A stretch of 64,000 bases of DNA, from the NCBI GenBank assembly GCA_964589785.1, contig CAZPUQ010000008.1, positions 1-64,000 of the forward strand, in the 5' to 3' direction. Below, piece after piece: positions 44,383 to 53,225 of the stretch (position 1 is its first letter; each line of letters begins with the position of its first letter). Under the pieces are notes generated by a model, which saw only the letters and a program-made list of their open reading frames with translations, had not been told where the DNA came from and made no database searches. A program made the position numbers and the translations under genes. The DNA comes from JAGVSR01 sp964589785. GTDB taxonomy: Bacteria; Pseudomonadota; Alphaproteobacteria; Rhizobiales; Hyphomicrobiaceae.

Positions 44383-45306
44383 TTGCAAGTGCGCCCGATC
44401 CGTATCGGAACACGCGGTTCCGCCCTGGCGCTCGCCCAGGCGCACGAGGTCCGCGCCCGGCTGATGGCGGCGCACGCCCTGCCCGAGTCGGCGTTCGAGA
44501 TCCTCATCATCAAGACGACGGGCGACATGATTCTCGACCGGCCGCTGGCCGAGGTCGGCGGCAAGGGCCTTTTCACGAAGGAGATCGAGGAGGCGCTGAT
44601 CGAGCGGCGCATCGACCTCGCCGTCCATTCCATGAAGGACATGCAGACGGTCCTGCCCGACGGCCTCGCCATCGGCGCGACGCTGCCGCGCGAGGACGTG
44701 CGCGACGCCTTCATCAGCCTCAGGCACGCAAGCCTCGACGACGTGCCGGCGGGCGCTGCCGTCGGCACGTCGTCGCTGCGGCGCCAGGCGCAGATCCAGC
44801 GCATTCGCCCCGATCTCCGGATCGTCGGCTTTCGCGGCAACGTTCAGACACGGCTGACAAAGCTTCGCGACGGCGTAGCGGACGCGACGTTCCTCGCCTG
44901 CGCAGGCCTGCGCCGGCTGGGGCTCGCGGATCACATCACGTCGCCCGTGCCGGTGGAGAGGATGCTGCCCGCTGTCGCCCAGGGCGCCATCGGCCTCGAG
45001 ATCCGGCGCGACGATGAAGCGACCGCCGACCTCGTGGCCCCGCTCGACGACAAGGCGACGGCGCTCTGCGTGACGGCCGAGCGGGCGTTCCTCGCCACGC
45101 TCGAGGGGTCGTGCCGGACGCCGATCGCCGGACTTGCCCGGCTCGAGGGCGAGACGCTGACCTTCACGGGCGAAACACTCTCGCCCGACGGACGCCGGAA
45201 CGTCGCGAGCACGAAGACGGGACCGGCGCGCTCTGCAGCAGCGCTCGGTGTCGCGGCCGCCGAAGACATTCTGAGCCGTGGCGGCCGCGAAATCATGCAG
45301 GGCTAG
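44383..45306 (+). CDS. hemC: Porphobilinogen deaminase (hydroxymethylbilane synthase)
   Basis: Polymerises four porphobilinogens into hydroxymethylbilane. 307 residues. Conserved parts are RIGTRGSALALAQAHEV, IIKTTGDMILDRPLAEVGGK, FTKEIEEALIERRIDLAVHS and GTSSLRRQAQI. The dipyrromethane-cofactor cysteine is in LEGSCRTPIAGLA. The start is taken as TTG at 44383 because GGAGAAA lies at the right distance; the GTG at 44389 is an alternative. hemD starts two bases after its stop. Confidence 0.94.
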   Translation: MQVRPIRIGTRGSALALAQAHEVRARLMAAHALPESAFEILIIKTTGDMILDRPLAEVGGKGLFTKEIEEALIERRIDLAVHSMKDMQTVLPDGLAIGATLPREDVRDAFISLRHASLDDVPAGAAVGTSSLRRQAQIQRIRPDLRIVGFRGNVQTRLTKLRDGVADATFLACAGLRRLGLADHITSPVPVERMLPAVAQGAIGLEIRRDDEATADLVAPLDDKATALCVTAERAFLATLEGSCRTPIAGLARLEGETLTFTGETLSPDGRRNVASTKTGPARSAAALGVAAAEDILSRGGREIMQG

Positions 45307-45308
45307 CG

Positions 45309-46046
45309 ATGCATCTGCTCGTGACCAGGCCTGAAACCGAAGCGGAGACGACGCGGCGCGATCTCGAAGCGATGGGCCATGGCGTGACCCTGGCGCCGCT
45401 GATAGAGATTGCGCTCTCCGCCCCGCCCCTCGACGTGTCGGGCGCCCAGGCTCTGATCGTCACGAGCCGCAATGCCGTCCGCGCGCTTGCGGCCCATCCC
45501 GACCGCGACCGTCTGCGGCACGTCCCCCTGCTGGTCGTCGGCAAGGGGACGGCGGCGGCCGCGCGTGCGGCCGGCTTCACCGTAGCGCTGGAAGGCCGGG
45601 GCACCGGCGCCGACCTGGCGGTCGCCATCCGGACCCAATGCGATCCGGCGCGGGGACGGCTCATCCATGCCAGCGGCGATGTCATCGCCTTCGATCTCGC
45701 GCAGGCGCTTGCACCGGATGGCTTCACCATCGAGCGGGTGGTCGTCTATCACAGCACGGCCGCCACGGCGCTGCCGCAACCCGTCCGCGACGCGCTCGAC
45801 GAGGGCCGCGTCGATGCCGTCATTCTCATGTCGCCGCACACGGCCACGGTGTGGAGCAGGCTCGTTCGTGCAGCACAGGCGGAAGCGCCGGCCCGGCGCC
45901 TCGTTCACCTGTGCCTGTCGCACGGGGTCGCCGATGCCGTCGGCCCTCTCGCCCCGGACAAAATCGCCGTCGCGCGCGCGCCGAGCTGGGAAGAAATGCT
46001 TGCCCTCGTCGCGCGCTTGTCGTCAATTCCGGCAGATGGCAGCTAA
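45309..46046 (+). CDS. hemD: Uroporphyrinogen-III synthase
   Basis: Cyclises hydroxymethylbilane to uroporphyrinogen III. 245 residues. This family is poorly conserved, but LLVTRPETEAETTRRDLEAM, ALIVTSRNAVRALA, VGKGTAAAARAAGF and LIHASGDVIAFDLAQAL fit HemD. It sits directly behind hemC and in front of the mitofilin-like gene, which fixes the assignment. Confidence 0.9.
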   Translation: MHLLVTRPETEAETTRRDLEAMGHGVTLAPLIEIALSAPPLDVSGAQALIVTSRNAVRALAAHPDRDRLRHVPLLVVGKGTAAAARAAGFTVALEGRGTGADLAVAIRTQCDPARGRLIHASGDVIAFDLAQALAPDGFTIERVVVYHSTAATALPQPVRDALDEGRVDAVILMSPHTATVWSRLVRAAQAEAPARRLVHLCLSHGVADAVGPLAPDKIAVARAPSWEEMLALVARLSSIPADGS

Positions 46047-46165
46047 ATCCGGCCGCCGCAGGCGTTTTCCGCGATCCGCCAGACCAAGAGGCCAGGCCGC
46101 GTGCCCGGCCGGGGCGGGCGTTGTCGACGCCCCGAACGGAAGGCTGCCGCCGCAGAGCTCGAGCA

Positions 46166-47782
46166 ATGACTGACAAACCGTCTGACAGGAAAGACCAGCC
46201 GGCAGCCGAAGCGAAGCGTCCGCACGCGACGCTCGACCTGAAGGCCACGGAGTTGAAGGCGAACGCCGACAGCAAGCCTGCCGGCGGCCCCGCGGGGACA
46301 GGTGCGGCTCAAGGATCGGCCCAGGGACCGGCACAGTCGGCGTCCAAGGCGACGTCGCCGGCCGGCGGCGCGGCACGAAACACGGACGCGCCGGTGTCCG
46401 TCGCGCGCGGACCCTCGGCCCTCACGCGGATCGTCACGCACGCTCTGGCCGGTGTGGCCGGCGGCGCGCTCGTGTTGTTCGGCGGCGACCGGATCGCGCA
46501 GATGTCCGGCATTCCGGGTCCCGCCGCACGGCTCCAGGCCGTGACCGCCGATCTGGAGCAGCGCATCGCCGCACTGGAAGCCGCAACGAAGACAACGGTC
46601 ACCGGCAAGCTCGAAGCGGCCGAGGAGCGGATTGCGAAGCTCGAGACCCTCGCCACGGATGTCGGAACGCTGCACGATGCGCATGCCTCGCTCGCCGACG
46701 AGACGAAGCGGCTGGCAGCCTCGGTCGCGTCCGCTGCCGACACGTCCGCAACGGACTCGCGAGTCGCGCGCCTCGAGGACCAGTTGAAGACCATCGCCAG
46801 CGCAGCCTCCGCCGACAGCGGCAGCGGCGAGGGCATCGCCGGCCTCGCGGCCGTCACGACCCGGATCGCCGACCTCGATGCACGCCTCTCGGCCGAATTG
46901 GCGAAGCTGCGCGACGGCGCCGCCCGCGACATAGACCAGCGGCTTGCCGGCGTCGGCGAGGCCGCGCAGACGGATATCGCACGGCTGTCGCAGCAGATCG
47001 AGACGCTGAAGGCGGACATCGCGCGGTCCGAAAAGTCCGGGCTCGCGGCGATGGAGGAGACCGGCCGCGTGGCGAGCTCTCTCGGCGAGGTCCGCTCCGC
47101 GATCGAGCAGCAGGGCAAGACGTTCGCGAAGGCGGACGATATCGCCGCCGCGGTTGCGCCGGTAACCGCCGCCGTCGCGAAGATCGAGGCGAGCCTGCAA
47201 GGATTGATCGAGAACGAGACGGAGCGCCAGGGGCAGACCGCGCGCATCGTGACCGCTCTGGAGCTCGGCAATCTGAAGCGGGCCATCGAGAGCGGCCGGG
47301 GCTTTGCCGCCGAGCTTGCCGCCGTCGAGGCCGCCTCGGAGAGCCGCCTCGACCTCAAAGCGCTCGACCCGTTCAAGACGACCGGCGTGCCTTCGCTCGC
47401 CGCGCTCAAGGACGAGGCGCGGCCAGCGCTCGCTGCCGCGCTTGATACGGCAGCCGTCGCGCCCGGCGCATCCGCATGGGATCGCCTGCTGGCGAGCGCG
47501 AAATCGGTGGTTCGCGTCCGCAAGATCGACGCGGCCGAGGGTGACACCAGTCTCGAGGCGCGGGTGGCCCGGATCGACAAGGCGCTCGCCGAGAACCACT
47601 TGGCCGACGTGCTCGCCGAGGCCGGCCGTCTGCCGCCCGAGGCCGCGGCCCGGATCGCGGAATGGCGCAGCAAGGTCGCCGCGCGCCACAGCGCGGATGC
47701 GGCCATTGCCGCGGTCGAGAATGAACTGAAGGCGGCACTTGCGCCGGCTGCGCCGACACCGCCCGCCGGCGGCGGCAACTGA
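46166..47782 (+). CDS. Mitofilin-like (Mic60 ancestor, COG4223) inner-membrane protein
   Basis: 538 residues. A polar Pro/Ala-rich cytoplasmic N-terminus (1-85) precedes one membrane helix (about 89-107, LAGVAGGALVLFG). A long coiled-coil region follows (about 115-330, e.g. LEQRIAALEAATK, AEERIAKLETLA, IARLSQQIETLKADI), ending in a helical mitofilin-signature-like domain (LKRAIESGRGFAAELAAVEA, RLPPEAAARIAEWRSKVAA, quoted in part). Alphaproteobacterial Mic60 homologues shape intracytoplasmic membranes and lie beside haem genes, which agrees with hemD upstream and hemY downstream. The ATG at 46166 is preceded by GAGC only, so the ribosome site is weak. Confidence 0.85.
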   Translation: MTDKPSDRKDQPAAEAKRPHATLDLKATELKANADSKPAGGPAGTGAAQGSAQGPAQSASKATSPAGGAARNTDAPVSVARGPSALTRIVTHALAGVAGGALVLFGGDRIAQMSGIPGPAARLQAVTADLEQRIAALEAATKTTVTGKLEAAEERIAKLETLATDVGTLHDAHASLADETKRLAASVASAADTSATDSRVARLEDQLKTIASAASADSGSGEGIAGLAAVTTRIADLDARLSAELAKLRDGAARDIDQRLAGVGEAAQTDIARLSQQIETLKADIARSEKSGLAAMEETGRVASSLGEVRSAIEQQGKTFAKADDIAAAVAPVTAAVAKIEASLQGLIENETERQGQTARIVTALELGNLKRAIESGRGFAAELAAVEAASESRLDLKALDPFKTTGVPSLAALKDEARPALAAALDTAAVAPGASAWDRLLASAKSVVRVRKIDAAEGDTSLEARVARIDKALAENHLADVLAEAGRLPPEAAARIAEWRSKVAARHSADAAIAAVENELKAALAPAAPTPPAGGGN

Positions 47783-47797
47783 CGGGAGTGCGGTCGA

Positions 47798-49306
47798 ATG
47801 GTGCGTCTCGTCCTCTTCCTCGTCGCGATGCTGCTCCTTGCGTCGGGCCTCGCCTGGCTCGCCGACCGGCCCGGCAGTCTGCTCGTGACCTGGCAAGGCT
47901 ATGAGATCGAGACGAGCGTGTTCCGCGCCGTCGTGCTGCTCGCCGCGCTCGTCGGCGCGGCGCTGCTGTTGTGGTCGCTGCTGCGCCAGCTCTGGTCGAG
48001 CCCGGCCATCATGAGCCGCCATCTCACCCGCCGCCGCCAGCAGCGCGGCCTCGATGCGCTGTCGAGCGGCATGATCGCCATCGGCGCGGGCGACCGCAAC
48101 TCGGCGACGCGCTACGCCCTCCAGGCGCGCAAGGCGATCCCGAACGAGCCCATGACCCATCTGTTGCGGGCGCAGGCCGCGCAGCTCTCCGGCGACCGCG
48201 CCACCGCCCGGCGCATCTTCGAGGCCATGCTCGCCTCGCCCGACACCGAGCAGTTGGGATTGCGGGGCCTCTATCTCGAAGCCCGGCGCGAGGGCGAGCC
48301 CGAGGCCGCGCTGCAGTTCGCCGAACGGGCCGCGCGACTCAACCCGCGCCTCGGCTGGCCGCTCGACGCCCAGTTCGAGATGCAGTGCAAGACGGGCGAC
48401 TGGGCGGGCGCGGCGGAGACGGCGGCACTCGCGAAGCGCTATGGCTATCTCGAGCGCGGGATTGCCGACCGCCGCCGCGCGCTCATGCTGGCGGCGCAGG
48501 CACAGGCCATCGAGGAGAGCGACGCCGACAAGGCGCTGGCGCTGGCGACGGAGGCCCATGCGCTGGCGCCCGACCTCGTTCCGGCGGCGGCCGTTGCCGG
48601 CCGCATCCTCGCCGCGCGGGGGCAGACGGCGAAGGCGGCCAAGATCATCCAGCGGACGTGGTCCCGCGCGCCCCATCCGGATCTTGCCGCCGCCTATGCC
48701 TATGCGCGCATCGGCGACAGCCCGCGCGACCGGCTCGACCGCATTCGGCAACTGGCGCTCTTGAAGCCGCTTGATGCCGAGAGCGGCATCGCGCTCGCGA
48801 CGGCCGCGATCGAGGCCCGCGAGTTCTCCGCCGCCCGCGATGCGCTGCAGCCCTTTCTGAAAGACAAGCTCACGCGCCGCGTGGCCCGGCTGATGGCGCG
48901 GATCGAGACCGAGGAGAAAGGCGACGCCGGCCGCACCCGCGAGTGGATCGCGCGCGCCGCCACGGCAGCCCGCGATCCGGTCTGGACCGCCGACGGCGTC
49001 GTGCTCGACGTGTGGGCGCCCGTGTCGCCCGTGTCGGGCACGATCGATGCCGTCGCGTGGCGCGTGCCCGTAAGCGGCCCGGAAAGCGACGACGCGGAGC
49101 TCGCGGCCGACATCCAGGATCTTCTCGCCGTCGATCTCTCGGGCGCGCGTACTATCGATGCGGTGCCGTCCCGTCGCGCCGGCCTCGGCGATGTCAGCGA
49201 AGAGAGCGAGCGGCCTCGTGCGCCGGTTGCTCCGGACGATCCCGGCGAGGAGGGCGAGGATATCGTGACCGAGGTCCGCACCTCGCGCACGTCTCCGCCG
49301 GCGTGA
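47798..49306 (+). CDS. hemY: HemY-type TPR membrane protein
   Basis: 502 residues. Two N-terminal membrane helices (LVLFLVAMLLLASGLAWLA and AVVLLAALVGAALLLWSLL) are followed by a cytoplasmic or periplasmic TPR array starting near RRRQQRGLDALSSGMIAIGA and continuing through LRAQAAQLSGDRATARRIFE and AADIQDLLAV. The acidic C-terminal tail (about 60 residues) is extra. HemY_N proteins of this kind are annotated with haem synthesis from gene position; they are not protoporphyrinogen oxidase. It starts 15 bases after the mitofilin gene. Confidence 0.88.
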   Translation: MVRLVLFLVAMLLLASGLAWLADRPGSLLVTWQGYEIETSVFRAVVLLAALVGAALLLWSLLRQLWSSPAIMSRHLTRRRQQRGLDALSSGMIAIGAGDRNSATRYALQARKAIPNEPMTHLLRAQAAQLSGDRATARRIFEAMLASPDTEQLGLRGLYLEARREGEPEAALQFAERAARLNPRLGWPLDAQFEMQCKTGDWAGAAETAALAKRYGYLERGIADRRRALMLAAQAQAIEESDADKALALATEAHALAPDLVPAAAVAGRILAARGQTAKAAKIIQRTWSRAPHPDLAAAYAYARIGDSPRDRLDRIRQLALLKPLDAESGIALATAAIEAREFSAARDALQPFLKDKLTRRVARLMARIETEEKGDAGRTREWIARAATAARDPVWTADGVVLDVWAPVSPVSGTIDAVAWRVPVSGPESDDAELAADIQDLLAVDLSGARTIDAVPSRRAGLGDVSEESERPRAPVAPDDPGEEGEDIVTEVRTSRTSPPA

Positions 49307-49454
49307 GGTTCTGCGAGCTCGCCGCACCGCCAACCTGAACAAACTGTCAGCCGTAAATCGGTCAAACTGCCCGTCGAATCTGCGCGCTGTTGCACCGACC
49401 CCGTCATTGCGCACCGATCGGGTGCCTGCGGGTTCGCAACCGGAACAGACGACG

Positions 49455-49805
49455 ATGTATAGACAGTTGAGCGAGAGCGATCCGGCTCCCCTTCATCCCG
49501 GCGAAGTCCTGCGTGTCGATATCCTTCCCTGCCTGTCGATGACGCCCGCCGATCTCGCGGCCCATCTCGCCGTGCCGCGGGCCGTGATCGAGAGCCTGCT
49601 CGCCGAAAAGAACGGCATCACGCCGGACCTCGCCCGGCGCCTCGGGATCGCGTTCGGGCAGGGCGCGCACCACTGGCTGGCTCTGCAGCTGCAGCATGAC
49701 CTGTGGCAGGCGGCCCGCTCCGATCCGGACGGCGTGCGCCCGCTGACGTGGTCGCGCCGGGTGCGGCGCGAGCGACTGAACGCGCCGACCGAAGCCGCCG
49801 CATAA
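49455..49805 (+). CDS. HigA-family helix-turn-helix protein, no toxin partner
   Basis: 116 residues from the ATG at 49455. The HigA antitoxin signature is clear: LHPGEVLRVDILPCLSMTPA, DLAAHLAVPRAVIESLL, ITPDLARRLGIAFG and HHWLALQLQHDLW. HigA antitoxins normally follow a RelE-type higB toxin. Here the 148 bases upstream carry no such frame and the next gene is an SDR. An interrupted inverted repeat GTTC-N7-GAAC (49434-49448) lies just before the start. It is probably an orphan DNA-binding regulator. Confidence 0.78.
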   Translation: MYRQLSESDPAPLHPGEVLRVDILPCLSMTPADLAAHLAVPRAVIESLLAEKNGITPDLARRLGIAFGQGAHHWLALQLQHDLWQAARSDPDGVRPLTWSRRVRRERLNAPTEAAA

Positions 49806-49862
49806 AGCGGTCCCTGTTCGCGCTTGTCGGATGTGCGGCGGTGCGCGCACAATGCGCCGCCG

Positions 49863-50744
49863 ATGATGACCCCACTCGAAGATCTGGCGAACTGGTGGAT
49901 CTCGCGGGCGGCGGCGCCCGAGCCGGAGGCTGTGGCTGCGGCGGCACGAAGCCGGCCCACCGTGGTCGTCACAGGCGGCAGCTCCGGCATTGGACTGGAA
50001 CTCGCCCGCGCGTTCGCCCGCAGCGGGCGCGATGTCCTTCTCGTTGCCCGCAACGCCGAGCGTCTCGACCGCGCGGCGCGGTCGCTCCGGGACAGCGCAT
50101 CACCTGAGGTTGATACGCTCATCCTCGATGTCGGCACCGAAGCCGCGCCGCGCCTCCTTCTCGACCACCTCGCCGCCGACCAACGCTATTGCGACGTGCT
50201 GGTGAACAGCGCCGGCCTCGGCGCGGCGGGACCCTTTGCGTCCGCAGAACCGGCAAGCCTCGACGCCTTGATCGCGACGAACGTCGCCGGCCTCGCGCGG
50301 CTGACCCGGGCCATGCTTCCCGGCATGCTCGCGCGCGGACGAGGCGGCATCCTGTCGATCGCCTCGCTGGCCGGGCTCGTTCCGGGACCGCACCAGGCCG
50401 CCTATTACGCCAGCAAGGCTTTCGTCATTTCGCTCAGCGAAGCCATCGCATCGGAAACCGCGGGCCGTGGCGTGCGCGTGGCCGTCGTGCTGCCCGGCCC
50501 CGTGGAAACCCGCTTTCATGCCCGCATGGGCGCCGAGGATGCGCTCTATCGCTTCGTGCTCGGGGCCTCGACGCCGGAGCTGGTCGCCGCGCGGGCGATC
50601 CGGGGCTACCGGCTCGGCCGCCGCGTCATCGCGCCGGGTTTCGTGCCGACGCTCGCGGTCTACGCACTGAGGATCCTGCCCCATGCCATCTCCGTGCCCG
50701 CCGTGAAATGGCTGCTGGCGATCGAGCGGCCCGATGCTCCCTAG
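49863..50744 (+). CDS. Short-chain dehydrogenase/reductase
   Basis: NAD(P)-dependent SDR of 293 residues. The cofactor motif is VVVTGGSSGIGLELARAF, the NAG-like motif is VLVNSAGLGAAG, the catalytic Ser is in GILSIASLAGLV and the catalytic Tyr-x3-Lys is in AAYYASKAFVISLS. The classical SDR length is exceeded by an N-terminal leader (about 40 residues) and a C-terminal hydrophobic part (LAVYALRILPHAISVPAVKW) that might associate with the membrane. Start at the ATG pair 49863/49866, weak ribosome site. Substrate unknown. Confidence 0.82.
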   Translation: MMTPLEDLANWWISRAAAPEPEAVAAAARSRPTVVVTGGSSGIGLELARAFARSGRDVLLVARNAERLDRAARSLRDSASPEVDTLILDVGTEAAPRLLLDHLAADQRYCDVLVNSAGLGAAGPFASAEPASLDALIATNVAGLARLTRAMLPGMLARGRGGILSIASLAGLVPGPHQAAYYASKAFVISLSEAIASETAGRGVRVAVVLPGPVETRFHARMGAEDALYRFVLGASTPELVAARAIRGYRLGRRVIAPGFVPTLAVYALRILPHAISVPAVKWLLAIERPDAP

Positions 50745-50968
50745 AGAAAATGTACCGGCTGTTTGCATGTTCGAAACGAATTAGCGGTTGAATGCAGGGA
50801 GCGCCGGTCTTCCTGTCCCGCGTATCCGGTTGCCGTTGCGGCGGTGGTCGCCTGTCCCCACGGACATGCCGTCCATCGCCGCATTGCATTGCGACGGCCG
50901 CGATCGAATTTTGTGACGGTTAACCTTTCCTTGGGCACGTTGGGTTGCCCGCCAGCGGTAGCGATAAG

Positions 50969-52423
50969 ATGCCGGCGATGACTCCGATCATACCTGTGGT
51001 TCTGTCCGGCGGATCGGGCACGCGGCTCTGGCCGCTGTCGCGTTCCATGTTTCCCAAGCAGTTCATCAACTTCTTCAACGGCCACGGCACGACGCTGCTT
51101 GGCGCCACGCTCGGCCGCCTGAAAGGCGATGCCGGCTTCGGCGAGCCGATCCTGCTGTGCAACAACGATCACCGGTTCCTCGTCAAGGAGGAGCTGGAGC
51201 GCGCGCGCGTCACCGCCAAGGCCATCATCCTGGAGCCCGTCGCCCGCAACACGGCCGCCGCGATCACCGTTGCCGCGCTGGCCGCCGTGCGCGAGCAGCC
51301 CAACGCCGTGCTCGTCGTCATGCCGTCCGATCACGCGGTGAAGGAGGAGGCGCGCTTCGTGGAAGCCGTCCGCCGCGCCGCGAGCGTCGCCGCGACCGGC
51401 CGTCTCGTCCTCTTCGGCATCAAGCCCGAAAGTCCCCACACGGGCTACGGCTACATCAAGCGCGGCCCGTCGCTCGAAGGCTTCAAGGGCGGCGCGTTCA
51501 CGGTCGAGCGTTTCTGCGAGAAGCCGGACGCGGCGACCGCGGCGTCCTACCTGTCCGAAGGCGACTACTTCTGGAACAGCGGCATCTTCGTGCTCCACGC
51601 GCACACGTTCCTCGACGAGATCGCACGCCTCGACCCCCGCATCCTCGACGCCGCCCGCGCGGCGCTCGCGCGCTCGGAGCGCGATCTGGGCTTCGTTCGC
51701 CTCGACCGCCCGTCGTTTGCGGAAAGCCCGAACATCTCCGTCGACTACGCGGTCATGGAGAAGACGGACGCAGCGGCCATGCTGCCGATCGACGTCGGCT
51801 GGAACGACGTCGGCTCCTGGTCGTCGCTGTGGGAGATCGCGGCCCGCGATCAGAACCAGAACTATGCCGGTGGCGATGCGGTGCTGGAAGACACGACCGG
51901 CTGCTATGTCCATAGCGAGCGCGGTCTCGTCGCCACCATCGGCGTCAAGGATCTCGTCATCGTCGACACGCCCGACGCGCTGCTGGTCACCGACAAGTCG
52001 CGCGCCGAGGACGTCGGCAAGATCGTCGCCAGGCTCAAGCGCTCGAACCGCAAGGAGCAGGAGCAGCACCTGCGCAACTACCGGCCGTGGGGCTTTTTCG
52101 AAACGCTCAACATCGGGCCGCGCTTCCAGGTCAAGCTGCTCCACGTGAAACCGGGCGGCAAGCTCTCCATGCAAATGCACCACCACCGGTCCGAGCACTG
52201 GGTCGTCGTGCAGGGCACGGCGAAGGTCGTGATCGGCGACCGGGAGGAGCTCGTGCGCGAGAACGAGAGCGTCTACATCGTCGCGACTGAGTGGCATCGA
52301 CTCGAGAACCCGGGCAAGGTCCCGCTGGAGCTTATCGAGGTGCAGATCGGCACCTACCTCGGCGAGGACGACATCGTGCGCACCGACGACGTCTACCATC
52401 GCGCGCCCGAGGAGACGCGCTGA
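50969..52423 (+). CDS. manC: Mannose-1-phosphate guanylyltransferase / mannose-6-phosphate isomerase (type II)
   Basis: Bifunctional enzyme that interconverts fructose-6-P and mannose-6-P and makes GDP-mannose for polysaccharides. 484 residues. The N-terminal pyrophosphorylase domain has the signature PVVLSGGSGTRLWPLSRSMF, PKQFINFF and VMPSDHAVKEE, with FCEKPDAATAASYL. The C-terminal cupin isomerase domain has RPWGFFETLNIGPRFQVK, PGGKLSMQMHHHRSEHWVVV (zinc-binding His) and a conserved ending. The start is taken at the ATG at 50969; the ATG at 50978 also fits. It is consistent with AlgA/XanB/ManC-type enzymes; the glycan it serves is not in this window. Confidence 0.93.
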   Translation: MPAMTPIIPVVLSGGSGTRLWPLSRSMFPKQFINFFNGHGTTLLGATLGRLKGDAGFGEPILLCNNDHRFLVKEELERARVTAKAIILEPVARNTAAAITVAALAAVREQPNAVLVVMPSDHAVKEEARFVEAVRRAASVAATGRLVLFGIKPESPHTGYGYIKRGPSLEGFKGGAFTVERFCEKPDAATAASYLSEGDYFWNSGIFVLHAHTFLDEIARLDPRILDAARAALARSERDLGFVRLDRPSFAESPNISVDYAVMEKTDAAAMLPIDVGWNDVGSWSSLWEIAARDQNQNYAGGDAVLEDTTGCYVHSERGLVATIGVKDLVIVDTPDALLVTDKSRAEDVGKIVARLKRSNRKEQEQHLRNYRPWGFFETLNIGPRFQVKLLHVKPGGKLSMQMHHHRSEHWVVVQGTAKVVIGDREELVRENESVYIVATEWHRLENPGKVPLELIEVQIGTYLGEDDIVRTDDVYHRAPEETR

Positions 52424-52479
52424 CGGCCGCGCAGCGCGGAGCCAGCACGCAGGCTTGCGAGTCCGGAAATCAGATGCAG

Positions 52480-52514
52480 AAAGGCGCCGTCACCCCAGCG
52501 GGGACAGCGCCTTT
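52480..52514. terminator. Bidirectional hairpin between manC and infC
   Basis: AAAGGCGC (52480-52487) pairs with GCGCCTTT (52507-52514) around an inner GTCACCCC/GGGGAC arm. On the minus strand the stem ends in CTTT followed by CTGC; on the plus strand it ends in CCTTTG. It separates the convergent manC and infC genes and could end both, although the T runs are short. Confidence 0.65.
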
Positions 52515-52544
52515 GCGTCTCTCGGCTCCGGCAAATCCGGCGGC

Positions 52545-53084
52545 CTATTTCGGAGCCAGCACCATCACCATCTGGCGGCCCTCGAAACGCGGCTCGCTCT
52601 CGACCTTGGCGACGGTCTCCGTCTCGCTCCTCACGCGGTTCAAGACCTCCATGCCGAGATGCTGGTGCGCCATCTCGCGCCCGCGGAACCGCAGGGTGAT
52701 CTTGACCTTGTCGCCTTCCTCGAAGAAGCGGCGGATGGCGCGCATCTTCACATCGTAGTCGTGATCGTCGATGCCGGGGCGCATCTTGATTTCCTTGATC
52801 TCGACGATCTTCTGGTTCTTGCGCGCCTCGGCCTGGCGCTTCTGCTCCTGGTACTTGAACTTGCCATAGTCCAGGATCTTGCAGACCGGCGGCTCCGCGT
52901 CCGGTGAGATCTCGACCAGATCGAGCCCGGCTGCGGTCGCCCGCTCCAGGGCGTCGAACTTGCTGACGACTCCGACGTTCTGTCCAGTCTCGTCGATCAG
53001 TCGCACTTCGCGGGCCCGGATGGCATCGTTGATCCTGGGGCCGGTCTGCTCGCGCGTCGGCGCGGCTCGCATGGGTTTGCGGAT
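52545..53084 (-). CDS. infC: Translation initiation factor IF-3, probable AUC start
   Basis: Binds the 30S subunit and proofreads start-codon selection. 179 residues if started at the ATC at 53084. N-domain PRINDAIRAREVRLIDETGQ, linker with KYQEQKRQAEARKNQKIVE, and C-domain VKMRAIRRFFEEGDKVKITL and HQHLGMEVLNRV are all present. The first in-frame ATG (53072) has no Shine-Dalgarno sequence close by. The ATC four codons upstream has AGGAG about nine bases before it and restores the family N-terminus (x-RKPMRAAPT). infC uses rare starts in many bacteria to autoregulate. rpmI and rplT are not downstream. Confidence 0.92.
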   Translation of the reverse strand: MRKPMRAAPTREQTGPRINDAIRAREVRLIDETGQNVGVVSKFDALERATAAGLDLVEISPDAEPPVCKILDYGKFKYQEQKRQAEARKNQKIVEIKEIKMRPGIDDHDYDVKMRAIRRFFEEGDKVKITLRFRGREMAHQHLGMEVLNRVRSETETVAKVESEPRFEGRQMVMVLAPK

Positions 53085-53225
53085 GGGTCGATCTCCTCTA
53101 GCTGTTGCACATGTCCGTTGCTGGTCTCCTGCCGGACGGAGCCGATGTGGCTTGCCGGCAATCAGGCCGGAGAATTGGTAAGAAAGGGTTGCAAGTCAAG
53201 ACGCCACGGGGTCCTACAACCCGAC

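Noticed and set aside
46043..49414. 1123-codon open frame on the minus strand opposite the mitofilin and hemY genes
   Set aside because: The translation is Arg/Gly/Leu-rich without recognisable motifs, while the plus strand encodes two proteins with clear membrane helices, coiled coil and TPR features.
49307..49454. Possible small HigB toxin upstream of the HigA-like gene
   Set aside because: The 148-base space is too short for a RelE-type toxin and holds no frame with a start and ribosome site.
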